Source: an uncultured Clostridia bacterium (GTDB taxonomy: Bacteria; Bacillota; Clostridia; Saccharofermentanales; Saccharofermentanaceae). From it: a DNA stretch of 64,000 nt. Of this stretch, positions 54,528-62,891 are shown in pieces. Numbering within the stretch: the stretch's first letter is position 1; each line of letters starts with the position of its first letter. Made by a program: the position numbers and the translations under genes. The stretch is taken from NCBI GenBank assembly GCA_947303185.1, contig CAMYXF010000007.1, forward strand, positions 1 to 64,000, given 5' to 3'. The notes below the pieces were generated by a model. That model was not told the origin of the DNA. It made no database searches and saw nothing but the letters and a program-made list of their open reading frames with translations.

Positions 54528-55819
54528 CCGGCCTTCTTTCTGCGATTAAGGGTGAAATAAGAACCTGCCGCAACTGTTGATAACAGCGCTACGAAAACAG
54601 GACCTGTCGATACACCCGATGTCTCAAGCATCGGCCAACCAACTCTGTGGAAGTGAACGAATATGGACTGTGACTCGTCAGGCTCGATTCCGCCGCACTC
54701 TGCAAGGGCAGCAATGTCGAACCAGAACTCAGTCTCATCCTGATGTTCTCCGACAGTAACATACATCTCGCCCAGATAGTGATCTAGCGGGTTGATGTCG
54801 TAAATGCTTGAAGATAACTGAGCATCAGCAAAGTAAAATAATGCATAGTGATGTGTGCCTTCAGACAGTGAAGTCGCTTTGTCATGCTGACTCCAGTCGA
54901 GGCTTCCGTCAGGACCCAGCTCAACTGCGATGAGCTTTGTATGGGAGTATCCGAAAATAACCGTTACTTCAAGGAACTCAGAGCCGTACTTATAGCCTGT
55001 GTCCTGCTTGCTGAATTCGTTAGCGATGCAGTGAACGTAAGCGTCACCGTCCCTCTGATAGATGGAGCCGTCAGCATCGTTATATGTGTTTTCCATACCG
55101 GATGAATCGTACTGGATCGTGATTACCGGATAGTAGTCCCAATCGTGATAGTCACCATCGATTACGATTTCTGAACCGTCGTTGTAAGGTGCAGGGGTAG
55201 GTGTCGGATCGTCCGGATCATCGGGATTGTCGATAATGACATTGCTTGCGTCAGCAACGTCTTTTATGATGTCTCCGCCGAGATAGTAACCGAAATTGAT
55301 CGTTGAAGAATACTGCGGAAGAAGGCTTGAAGGGATTGCGATCTCCGTGAGAGTAGGTGCTCCCCATACGGCATATTCGTCGTTGAATGCAACCTGGATT
55401 CCGCCGTTGTCTGCAGTATATGTCTGGTTATTTGAGTTATCGGTAACTTCGATGATGTTGCCTGCCTCACCGTTGTCTCTGACGGTAACGACGAGAACAT
55501 AACCAATATCTGTCTTGATGTTGAACTGACCGTGGGTATTGTGTGTGTCACTAGACCATGAAGCGGAATTCTGCTGGTATTCATCCATGTAAATGTAGAC
55601 CCAGTCGCCGTCCCATACCATTGCCACGTTATTTACACGGCTGCTCTCACTTAAGCAGTCATACTTGGTTACGCTGTCCCAGTCGCTGAAATCACCGTCG
55701 ATCGTAATACCGGAATAACCGTCAGCTTTTACAGATATTGCTATTGTTGAGACAACCAAGCCGGCGATTCCAAAACCGCCAATTGCCTTGATTACTTTAT
55801 TAAATATTCCCTTATTCAT
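54524..55819 (-). CDS. Secreted Firmicu-CTERM protein, predicted XrtG substrate
   Basis: 431 residues. The N-terminal signal (MNKGIFNKVIKAIGGFGIAGLVVST) is followed by two beta-sandwich domains. Each starts with a CBM9-like IDGD-x-x-DWD motif (about residues 38-45 and 222-229), and a PDDPDDPTPTP linker separates them. The C-terminus has the tripartite CTERM layout: short motif GVSTGPV, hydrophobic helix, then RRKKAG. GGAGG lies 5 nt before the ATG at 55819, and an extended -10 promoter lies upstream. It is the first gene of the operon and the likely protein target of the exosortase. Confidence 0.82.
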   Translation of the reverse strand: MNKGIFNKVIKAIGGFGIAGLVVSTIAISVKADGYSGITIDGDFSDWDSVTKYDCLSESSRVNNVAMVWDGDWVYIYMDEYQQNSASWSSDTHNTHGQFNIKTDIGYVLVVTVRDNGEAGNIIEVTDNSNNQTYTADNGGIQVAFNDEYAVWGAPTLTEIAIPSSLLPQYSSTINFGYYLGGDIIKDVADASNVIIDNPDDPDDPTPTPAPYNDGSEIVIDGDYHDWDYYPVITIQYDSSGMENTYNDADGSIYQRDGDAYVHCIANEFSKQDTGYKYGSEFLEVTVIFGYSHTKLIAVELGPDGSLDWSQHDKATSLSEGTHHYALFYFADAQLSSSIYDINPLDHYLGEMYVTVGEHQDETEFWFDIAALAECGGIEPDESQSIFVHFHRVGWPMLETSGVSTGPVFVALLSTVAAGSYFTLNRRKKAG

Positions 55820-55843
55820 AGTTGCCTCCAATTTAATGGTTGG

Positions 55844-55852
55844 ATTATAACA
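55844..55852 (-). promoter_or_regulatory. Extended -10 promoter of the exosortase G operon
   Basis: On the minus strand TGTTATAAT, a perfect TATAAT with the TGn extension, lies 25 nt before the ATG at 55819. A possible -35 (TTGCCA) is 20 nt upstream, longer than ideal. The flanks contain an inverted repeat TGCCAAAA (55853-55860) / TTTTGGCA (55898-55905), a possible operator. Confidence 0.6.
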
Positions 55853-55914
55853 TGCCAAAATGTAAAATGTGGCAACTTTGTGAAGAAAATATTAAATGTT
55901 TTGGCAAATACACA

Positions 55915-56949
55915 TTAAACGTGCTGAAAGTTATCTATAGCATTGTTTAGTTTGGCAATACACTTTCTCTCATACTCGCGTTCAACCGGTACGGAGAATG
56001 TCTCAAGACCTTCCAATGCCTTCATGGCACATTCCCTTGCCTTATCGGGATTACCGAAGCAGTTAAGCTCATAGAAACCCTTGATCTTCATGGCATTCGG
56101 ATCGGTATCCTTCTCAATCTCATTGATTATCCTGTGATAATATTCCTTCGCTCTTGAGGGCGTCGGGCAATGGTATGAGTAATAGTAAGTGAGATACATG
56201 TAAACAACGATGTCCGGTTTGCTTGAAGCTGCGGCATTCATTATCCTCTCCACGTCATTGACTGCCTCAGGCATCCTGTCGTAAAAACCGTTGTAGTCAA
56301 GATACTGGAAATATAACGGGAAATACATTTTGCGCTCTGTTTCCCAGACCTTTTTGAAGTTCAGTTCTCTTACTGACTTCAGATCCATCTTATCGTAAGA
56401 AACGCCGGACCTCATAAGCGATATTGCCCTCATCTGGTAGCTGCCCAGAGAGTTTTTCGAATATATCTTTGAAATGGTTGCCAGAACCAGAACGAGTCTT
56501 CCGACTGTGAATATCAGGACCCAGAACCCCAAAAGGAATACCAGCATTGCCGGGAATAAATAATAGATGTTGAATGTCCAGATAAAGCAGCCCGCTGAAA
56601 TTGCAAGGCCGATAACCGTAGTAAGAATGCCCGTAACCAGCATATGGTCCTTGTCAAACTTGATCAGCTTCTCACTGTCGATGCCGGGGTGATTCTCAAA
56701 ATCAACGACTGAAACACCCGAAAAGCCTATCTTGACCCTGTGTCCCCTGTATTCCCATTTGCCGGATCTGTTCTTCGTATATTTGAATCCAAAAACTTCG
56801 ATGTCTGTCATTTTGGCACAGAATGCCTTGCATAAAACTGTCTGGATCAGCACAAATAGTCCCGATACCAGGATCAGTCCAACAAGTCCCATCAGTACAT
56901 CCAGGATCGGATTTGAGATAAGTTCGTTTATATAACGCAGATATTCCAT
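55915..56949 (-). CDS. Unknown membrane protein with C-terminal helical repeats
   Basis: 344 residues. One transmembrane helix near the start (about 20-42), a basic loop of about 60 residues with GFKYTKNRSGKWEYRGHRVKIGF, two helices at about 105-160, and a cytosolic tail of about 190 residues. The tail looks alpha-helical and TPR-like (AKEYYHRIINEIEKD, ARECAMKALEGLE). The loop is reminiscent of clostridial M50-type peptidase relatives, but no HExxH is present. AAGGAG lies 5 nt before the ATG at 56949. It may or may not belong with the exosortase locus. Confidence 0.6.
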   Translation of the reverse strand: MEYLRYINELISNPILDVLMGLVGLILVSGLFVLIQTVLCKAFCAKMTDIEVFGFKYTKNRSGKWEYRGHRVKIGFSGVSVVDFENHPGIDSEKLIKFDKDHMLVTGILTTVIGLAISAGCFIWTFNIYYLFPAMLVFLLGFWVLIFTVGRLVLVLATISKIYSKNSLGSYQMRAISLMRSGVSYDKMDLKSVRELNFKKVWETERKMYFPLYFQYLDYNGFYDRMPEAVNDVERIMNAAASSKPDIVVYMYLTYYYSYHCPTPSRAKEYYHRIINEIEKDTDPNAMKIKGFYELNCFGNPDKARECAMKALEGLETFSVPVEREYERKCIAKLNNAIDNFQHV

Positions 56950-57047
56950 GCAATCTCCTTGATAATTATCCAACAAGTCTAACCAGCCTAAGTTCGCATT
57001 TATGTTAGCATTTGATATACAAAATCAAAAGACTGCGGAAGGTTCAA

Positions 57048-58247
57048 ATGTCATCGGTCAAGAAATTCTGGACATTAAGATACATCATCATCAATGCGAC
57101 ATACTTTGCCGTCTATAGCGGCATCCATGCTTACGCATCCGTATTCCTGCTCGAAAAGGGTTTCTCCAACACACTCATCGGAATCACCCTCGCTCTTGCC
57201 AACATTCTCTCCGTTGTCTTCCAGCCCATCATTGCGGGCATCATCGACAAGCAGGGCAAGCTCACCAACCGCAACGTCTCAATGATATCGACGGCAATCC
57301 TTCTCATCGGTTCCATACTGCTCCTGATAGTCAAAAACGGCATCGTGATCATATTCATTATATTTGCTCTGATCTATATGGTTCAGATGGTCTACCAGCC
57401 CATCATCACCGCCATGTATTTCGAATACGAAGCTGCAGGCTGCAACATCTACTACGGCCTTGCAAGAGGCCTCGGTTCATGCGGATTTGCGATCACATCA
57501 ATGTTCACCGGCAAGGCGATCGGATGGTTCGGCATCAACATCCTCATGATCCTCGACATTATCTTCCTTTCCATCGCGCTCATCGTCCTCTACTTCTTCA
57601 AAAAGCCTGAAGTTAAGACTGCGCCCGTGATAAAGACCGAGACAGCGCACAACAATCTCATCAGCTTCATTAAGACATACCCGAGCTTCATGCTCTTCGT
57701 GCTTGGCGCGGTATGCTTCTTCTTCGCGCACAACGCTATCAACGACTACATGATCCAGGTCATCACGCCTTTAGGCGGAACCGAGACACAGATGGGCATC
57801 GCAGTCAGCTGTGCCGCATTTCTGGAGCTCCCAACGATGGCCCTGATCAATAAGATAATGAAGAAGATCTCCGTTAAGAATCTCCTTCTCATCTCAGGCA
57901 TCGCTTTCTTCATCAAGCATCTCCTGATGCTGATAGCTCCCAACATGGCTGTCGTTTATATCAGCCAGGCTTTCCAGATGTTCGCATATGCGGTCTTCAT
58001 CCCTGCCGGCGCATACTTCGTAAACCAGACGATGGCGCGTCTCGACCAGGTTAAGGGCCAGGCCTACATCAACTGCTCTATCACTCTGGGCGGCGTTTTC
58101 TCAAGCCTTGTATGCGGCCGTCTCCTCGACATCAAGGGCGTTAACTTCATGCTGACAGTAAGCGTCATCGTAACAGGCATAGGCCTTGCGATCGCATTCA
58201 TTGCATTAAAGCTTTGGCGCGAAAAGCGTAAGGCAGCAGTCTCCTGA
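57048..58247 (+). CDS. MFS transporter, LacY/phenylpropionate-like type
   Basis: 399 residues with twelve predicted membrane helices. The N-terminus MSSVKKFWTLRYIIINATYFAVYSGIHAYASVFL and the central loop with many lysines resemble the LacY-like MFS subfamily that includes 3-phenylpropionate and nucleoside permeases. Substrate is not evident. GGAAGG lies 5 nt before the ATG at 57048; the ORF opens at 57012. It is alone on the plus strand. Confidence 0.8.
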   Translation: MSSVKKFWTLRYIIINATYFAVYSGIHAYASVFLLEKGFSNTLIGITLALANILSVVFQPIIAGIIDKQGKLTNRNVSMISTAILLIGSILLLIVKNGIVIIFIIFALIYMVQMVYQPIITAMYFEYEAAGCNIYYGLARGLGSCGFAITSMFTGKAIGWFGINILMILDIIFLSIALIVLYFFKKPEVKTAPVIKTETAHNNLISFIKTYPSFMLFVLGAVCFFFAHNAINDYMIQVITPLGGTETQMGIAVSCAAFLELPTMALINKIMKKISVKNLLLISGIAFFIKHLLMLIAPNMAVVYISQAFQMFAYAVFIPAGAYFVNQTMARLDQVKGQAYINCSITLGGVFSSLVCGRLLDIKGVNFMLTVSVIVTGIGLAIAFIALKLWREKRKAAVS

Positions 58248-58365
58248 TCACTCTGTGGCAATTCTGAGGAAAAGGTGCTCTTAATCTAAATTCAGTATTG
58301 AACAATGTATAATACCGCGTTATACTCCCCTTAAGTAAGGCTGGAAACCTTAGGGAGAAGATTAT

Positions 58366-59190
58366 ATGAATAACGTTTGCAGTTTAAAGTATCCATTACT
58401 CATGGTTCACGGAATGGGATTCCGCGACAGAAAGCACCTGTGCTATTGGGGCAGAGTTCCCAAGAGACTTGAGTCACTTGGTGCCAGAGTCTTCTTTGGT
58501 CATCAGGATTCCGTAGGTTCCGTCGAGAGTAACGCAGACATCATCGCAAGAAGCCTGGACGAGGTCCTCGCACAGACAGGCGCCGAGAAGGTCAATATTC
58601 TCGCGCATTCCAAAGGCGGACTTGAAGCAAGATATCTCATCAACCACGGCTATGCAGACAAGGTCGCATCAGTCACCACCATCGACACTCCCCACCATGG
58701 TTCAAAGACGGTCGACTTCCTCATGAAAGCACCCAAGTGGATGGTAAAAACTGCCGCATGGGGCACTGACGTCTGGATGAAGATCTTAGGCGACAAGAAT
58801 CCTGACAGTTACGACTGCTTCGACCTTTTCACAACCAAGACAGCAGAACAGTTCAACATCGATAACCCCGCTCCGGACGACATCTACTGCCAGAGCTACG
58901 CATTCAAGTGCAAGGGTTCGTTCTCCGATCCCGTCTTCTGCATCACATATCCCGTCGTCAGAAAATTCGACGGCGATAACGACGGCATGGTATCAGTAGC
59001 TTCTGCAACATGGGAAAACTTCAAAGGCGTGCACACAACACCTTCTTACAGAGGCGTCTCACATGCTGATGTCGTTGACATAAGACGCAGGAGATTTACA
59101 AAGCGCGCCGCAACTTCAGAAGACGAAGTCACGGACATCACGAACTTCTATGTCGACATCGTAAAAGAACTTAAAGAGATGGGTTATTAA
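58366..59190 (+). CDS. Triacylglycerol lipase-like alpha/beta hydrolase
   Basis: 274 residues without signal peptide. The oxyanion motif is VHGMG at 14-18. The nucleophile elbow is AHSKGG with Ser82, where many lipases have GHSQGG. An aspartate/glutamate in DGDNDGMVSV and a histidine in GVSHADVVD complete the probable triad. The pattern fits the bacterial family I lipases, here lacking a secretion signal. GGGAG lies 8 nt before the ATG. A TATAAT lies at 58308-58313 without a clear -35. The last 4 nt overlap the convergent HAD gene. Confidence 0.82.
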   Translation: MNNVCSLKYPLLMVHGMGFRDRKHLCYWGRVPKRLESLGARVFFGHQDSVGSVESNADIIARSLDEVLAQTGAEKVNILAHSKGGLEARYLINHGYADKVASVTTIDTPHHGSKTVDFLMKAPKWMVKTAAWGTDVWMKILGDKNPDSYDCFDLFTTKTAEQFNIDNPAPDDIYCQSYAFKCKGSFSDPVFCITYPVVRKFDGDNDGMVSVASATWENFKGVHTTPSYRGVSHADVVDIRRRRFTKRAATSEDEVTDITNFYVDIVKELKEMGY

Positions 59191-60005
59191 ATTCGTCCTT
59201 TAAGGAATTCAACGACTGCATCTTCTTCATTTGTACCGATAACGCCTGTAGCGAACTGCTTAAGTTCGTCCATTGCATTTGCAACGGCATAAGCTTCGTC
59301 AGCAATCTTAAACATCGATATGTCGTTTAAAGAATCTCCGAAAACAACAAGCTTCTCGTACCCGAGCTGCTCCTTAAGTTTCAGGATAGACTTTGCCTTC
59401 GTGCAGTTCTGCGGGCAGATCTCAAGCCAGTATTCTTCCCTGTAAGTATCCTTCTGGAAAAGGCTTTCCCAGCCTTTGTATTCTCTTACTCTCTCGTAGA
59501 CAGTTCTGATTCTTTCTTTGGCGCCGATCATGGTGACATAACCCGGCGTGCCGCAGAACATCTCGTCTAACGTTTCTGTCTTTCGCATCGAAGGATCGTT
59601 TTTATAGTAATCAATATAACTCTGAAGTCCTTCTGTATGGTCTGCCGGCATGTATGTGCGGATCATGATGTCGTCAATAAAACAAGACACGAATCCTATC
59701 TCAGGAAGCTCAGGAATCATGGATTTCAGGAGCTCTACTTCTTCTTTCGTAAACACTGATTTCTGAAGGTGCTTGCCTGTCGTGTTATCGGCAAGTACTG
59801 CACCGTTTCTCGTAATGACCGGAAGTTTTATCTTGAGTCCGCCCGTGATCACTCTTGCGCTTTCAATCGATCTTGCAGTTGCAAAAGTGAAAGGCATTCC
59901 TTTGTCGAGAAGTTTATTAATCTCTTCTATCGCGTATGCTGAGAGCTTCTCGTCATTTCTCATCAGCGTTCCGTCAAGATCTGTTACATAAAGCGTGTTT
60001 CCCAT
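59187..60005 (-). CDS. Cof-type HAD hydrolase
   Basis: 272 residues. HAD motif I DLDGTLMRND with the nucleophile Asp9, motif II ATARS, motif III lysine, and motif IV VVFGDSLNDISMF are present, with a C2 cap as in Cof phosphatases acting on sugar phosphates, pyridoxal phosphate or flavin nucleotides. Substrate cannot be told. It precedes nothing on its strand; upstream is the histidine kinase gene with a 25-nt gap. Confidence 0.9.
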   Translation of the reverse strand: MGNTLYVTDLDGTLMRNDEKLSAYAIEEINKLLDKGMPFTFATARSIESARVITGGLKIKLPVITRNGAVLADNTTGKHLQKSVFTKEEVELLKSMIPELPEIGFVSCFIDDIMIRTYMPADHTEGLQSYIDYYKNDPSMRKTETLDEMFCGTPGYVTMIGAKERIRTVYERVREYKGWESLFQKDTYREEYWLEICPQNCTKAKSILKLKEQLGYEKLVVFGDSLNDISMFKIADEAYAVANAMDELKQFATGVIGTNEEDAVVEFLKGRI

Positions 60006-60030
60006 TTTCTCTTATCCCCTTTTAATGTTT

Positions 60031-61278
60031 TCACACCTTTTTAATCACAATCTCTGCAGTGAATCCGCCACCTTCGCGGTTCCGTAATTCAAGTCCGCCG
60101 CCCATCTTCTCCATGAAGCGTGATGCAAGATAAAGTCCTAAGCCGCTTCCGTCCTTGCCTGAACCTGAAGCGTCTGAGCCGCGGTAGAACTTGGTCGTAA
60201 GCATTGCGAGCTCGTCTTCAGGAACGCCCGGACCTCTGTCAGAAAGAACAACGCGGATGTTATCAGAATCGGATTTATACTCCACTTCAAGCGTGGTGCC
60301 TGCGTACTTAAATGAGTTGCCGGCGATGTTGTCTATTACCTGTTCAAGTCTCAGTTTATCAACAAGGATGAGGCATTCGGGCACGGAACCCTTCTGCTCG
60401 ACTGTGCCGTAGAATCTGAGGTCTCCTAGCATGTCTTCTATTATGAGAGAACTCTCTTCACGGGGTGTGACTTTAAGCTCATCAAGGTCATCGAGCGTTG
60501 CTCTGAACATGTTGTCGATAAGCTGCTCAACTGACGTTGCCTTCGACTTGATTACCGACACCTTCTCCTGGATGTCGTCTTCCTTGTACTTGATCTCCAT
60601 TACTTCGCATGTCGCCTTGATCGTAGCAACAGGAGTCTTGATGTCATGTGAGATCTCCGCAACAAGTTCCTGCTTGCTTCTGTTTGCGGCTGCTTCACGC
60701 TCTGATGAGAGCTTTAGTTCTTCTCTCATCCGGTCGAAAGATTCGGTGAATGCGCCGAAGTAATTGTGCCTGTCCATGTTGAGCGGAACGTCAAGATTAC
60801 CTTTAGATACGCTCGCAGCGAAATCAGAAAGTTTGTTGAACGGTCTGATGTAGAAGTACCAGATAATGAACATCAGAAGAACGCCTGCAACATAGACCGA
60901 ACCAAGCACCCAGATCATCTGTGTCTTGGCTTCCCTGGTCCTTGCGGCAAACTCCTCTGCCCTGGCATTGAACGCAATCTTGCCTGCGATAACTCCGTCT
61001 TCGAAGTAGTCGAAAACCGACATTCCTTCCTTGATGAAATAGTTATTCGTCGACTCGTATCCGTCGTCGGAAACGAGAACGATCTTGCAGTTGTATTCTT
61101 TTTCGAGAGTTGGAATATCAGTGCCATCTAAAAGCTTCGTCTCGATCTCATCGCGTTTTGTATTGAGGTCAAGCATGTCGATGGAATAAGACGAACCCTT
61201 GTCGATCTTGTTCCACAAAACGATGCCGCTTATGAGGATTACTATCGTATATAGGATCGCGATTATCCTGATCTTCAT
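60031..61278 (-). CDS. Sensor histidine kinase
   Basis: 415 residues. TM1 (about 4-22), an outer sensor domain of about 100 residues, TM2 (about 120-142), HAMP, then the phosphoacceptor EISHDIKTPVATIK, and an ATPase domain with N-box NIAGNSFKYAG, DRGPGVPEDEL and GSGLGLYLASRF. The ATG overlaps the response regulator stop (TAATG). The adjacent divergent ABC exporter is its probable target, as in clostridial antimicrobial-peptide sensing loci, but its sensor is larger than the BceS type. Confidence 0.94.
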   Translation of the reverse strand: MKIRIIAILYTIVILISGIVLWNKIDKGSSYSIDMLDLNTKRDEIETKLLDGTDIPTLEKEYNCKIVLVSDDGYESTNNYFIKEGMSVFDYFEDGVIAGKIAFNARAEEFAARTREAKTQMIWVLGSVYVAGVLLMFIIWYFYIRPFNKLSDFAASVSKGNLDVPLNMDRHNYFGAFTESFDRMREELKLSSEREAAANRSKQELVAEISHDIKTPVATIKATCEVMEIKYKEDDIQEKVSVIKSKATSVEQLIDNMFRATLDDLDELKVTPREESSLIIEDMLGDLRFYGTVEQKGSVPECLILVDKLRLEQVIDNIAGNSFKYAGTTLEVEYKSDSDNIRVVLSDRGPGVPEDELAMLTTKFYRGSDASGSGKDGSGLGLYLASRFMEKMGGGLELRNREGGGFTAEIVIKKV

Positions 61279-61967
61279 TAATTCGTCTCCAGGATGTACC
61301 CGGTGCCCCAGACAGTCTTTATGAAGCTCGGTTCGTTGGGATCAGACTCGATCTTTTCTCTGAGACGTCGGATGTGCACGTTAAGCGTGCTGTCCGAATA
61401 GAATGAATCTCCCCATACTTCGTTAAAGAGCTGTTCTTTGCTAACGATCGTATTCTTGTGCGAATAAAGGCATGATAAAAGCTGGAACTCTTTCGACTTG
61501 AGCTGGACTGTCTTTCCTTCAACGGTGCAGCTCATTGTAGCAGCATCTATCGTGAATTTTTCATCAGAAGTTTTTGGCTGTGCACTGCCCAATTGCTTAA
61601 GGGCTTCAACGCGCTTTAACTGGACCTTAACCTTGGCAAGAAGAACACTTAATGTATAAGGTTTCTTTATATAGTCGTCGCCGCCGATGTTGAGCGCAAC
61701 GAGAACGTCGTCATCACTCTGGCGCGCGGAAATGAAAAGTATCGGTGTGTCGTACTTTTCGCGAAGTGTCTTACAAAGAGCAAAGCCGCTCTCATTGCCG
61801 AGATTGATATCAAGAAGGAAGATGTCTGCCGAGTTCTCTTCAAGAAAAGACAGGCATTCTTCGGAAGTGGCGGCAACAGCGCATGTCACCCCAAACATCT
61901 CGAAATATTCCTGCGTCATGCGGGAAAGGTCTTGTTCGTCGTCGATAATTAAACAGTTATAATTCAT
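61278..61967 (-). CDS. OmpR-family response regulator
   Basis: 229 residues. The receiver domain starts NCLIIDDEQDLS and has the phosphorylated aspartate in FLLDINLG, T/S in FISARQSD and lysine in DYIKKPYT. The C-terminal winged helix (KEFQLLSCLYSH, LNVHIRRLREKIE, VWGTGYIL) is typical of OmpR. The ATG at 61967 gives the proper receiver start; the ORF opens at 62006. It is translationally coupled to the histidine kinase. Confidence 0.94.
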   Translation of the reverse strand: MNYNCLIIDDEQDLSRMTQEYFEMFGVTCAVAATSEECLSFLEENSADIFLLDINLGNESGFALCKTLREKYDTPILFISARQSDDDVLVALNIGGDDYIKKPYTLSVLLAKVKVQLKRVEALKQLGSAQPKTSDEKFTIDAATMSCTVEGKTVQLKSKEFQLLSCLYSHKNTIVSKEQLFNEVWGDSFYSDSTLNVHIRRLREKIESDPNEPSFIKTVWGTGYILETN

Positions 61968-62018
61968 ATTCCGAGTATAGCACAACAGACCAATACGAAA
62001 ACCCATTTAAGACACCAT

Positions 62019-62096
62019 GTAAGAAACAGTTAAGGATTGTGCAAGGTATGTGTAAAGTATTCTTCACAAGAGAGTCGTAAAATCGCAGTGTAAGAA
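62019..62096. promoter_or_regulatory. Divergent control region with repeated TGTAAGAA boxes
   Basis: The 159-nt gap between the response regulator and the ABC ATPase gene has TGTAAGAA twice (62019-62026, 62089-62096) and the variant TGTAAAGTAT (62051-62060) between them. The copies are on one strand and about 30-40 nt apart. They could be response-regulator boxes. No strong sigma-A promoter is evident. Confidence 0.35.
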
Positions 62097-62126
62097 TTCT
62101 GACAAACACAAAATCGAAAGGGAAAG

Positions 62127-62888
62127 ATGAAAATGGAAACAGTACTTAAAGCAACAGACCTCTGCAAGACATTCTCCAACGAGAGCGTTCAGCAGCACGT
62201 TTTAAAGAACCTCAATCTTGAGATAAGAAAAGGCGACTTCACGGTAATCATGGGAGACTCCGGCGCAGGCAAGAGCACACTCCTCTACTCACTCTCCGGC
62301 ATGGACCGCCCGAGCCTCGGATCGATCACATACGGCAACGAGGAGATCTCAGATTACAGCAACGACAAACTCGCAGTCTTCAGAAGAAGACACTGCGGAT
62401 TCGTTTTCCAGCAGAACTACTTAAACGACACCATGAGCGTCATGGACAACATCATCGTATCCGGTCTTCTCAAGAGCAAGAACAGAAAAGATATCGCAGA
62501 GCGTGCGAAAAAACTTCTTTAGCAGGTAGGGCTCGACGACAACTGCTACGGCAAGTTCCCCAACCAGTTATCAGGCGGCGAAAAGCAGAGAGTCGCACTC
62601 GTAAGATCAGTCATCAACGAACCCGAGATCCTCTTTGCAGATGAGCCCACAGGCGCTCTTAACTCACAGAATACCACTGCAGTATTGGATGTCCTCACAG
62701 ACATGAACAAAAGAGGCCAGAGCATCGTAATGGTAACGCACACGATCGCAGCAGCAGAAAGAGGAAACAGGATCCTCTATTTAAGAGACGGCGTCATCTG
62801 CGATGAGATAACACTCGATCCCTACGATGGTGAGAATAGGGAGCGTCACAAGCAGCTCCGCGATTTTCTTGGCAATATGGGGTGGTAA
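62127..62888 (+). pseudogene. ABC exporter ATPase gene interrupted by an in-frame TAG
   Basis: The reading frame encodes a MacB/LolD-type ATPase of 253 codons: Walker A MGDSGAGKST, Q-loop FVFQQNYLND, signature LSGGEKQR, Walker B ILFADEPTGAL and H-loop MVTHT. A TAG codon at 62520-62522 breaks it after AKKLL, just before the signature half. Family members usually have a glutamate there (LLEQVGL), so a single G-to-T change (GAG to TAG) explains it. No frameshift is present, and both halves keep all motifs. Either the gene is recently inactivated, the base is a sequencing error, or some read-through occurs. A restart would only be possible at 62685, after the signature motif. Confidence 0.85.
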
Positions 62889-62891
62889 ATT

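Noticed and set aside
62127..62888. Genetic code variant with TAG as a sense codon
   Set aside because: The gene at 24399 ends in TAG with a second TAG close behind, other genes stop at TAA or TGA, and only one internal TAG was seen.
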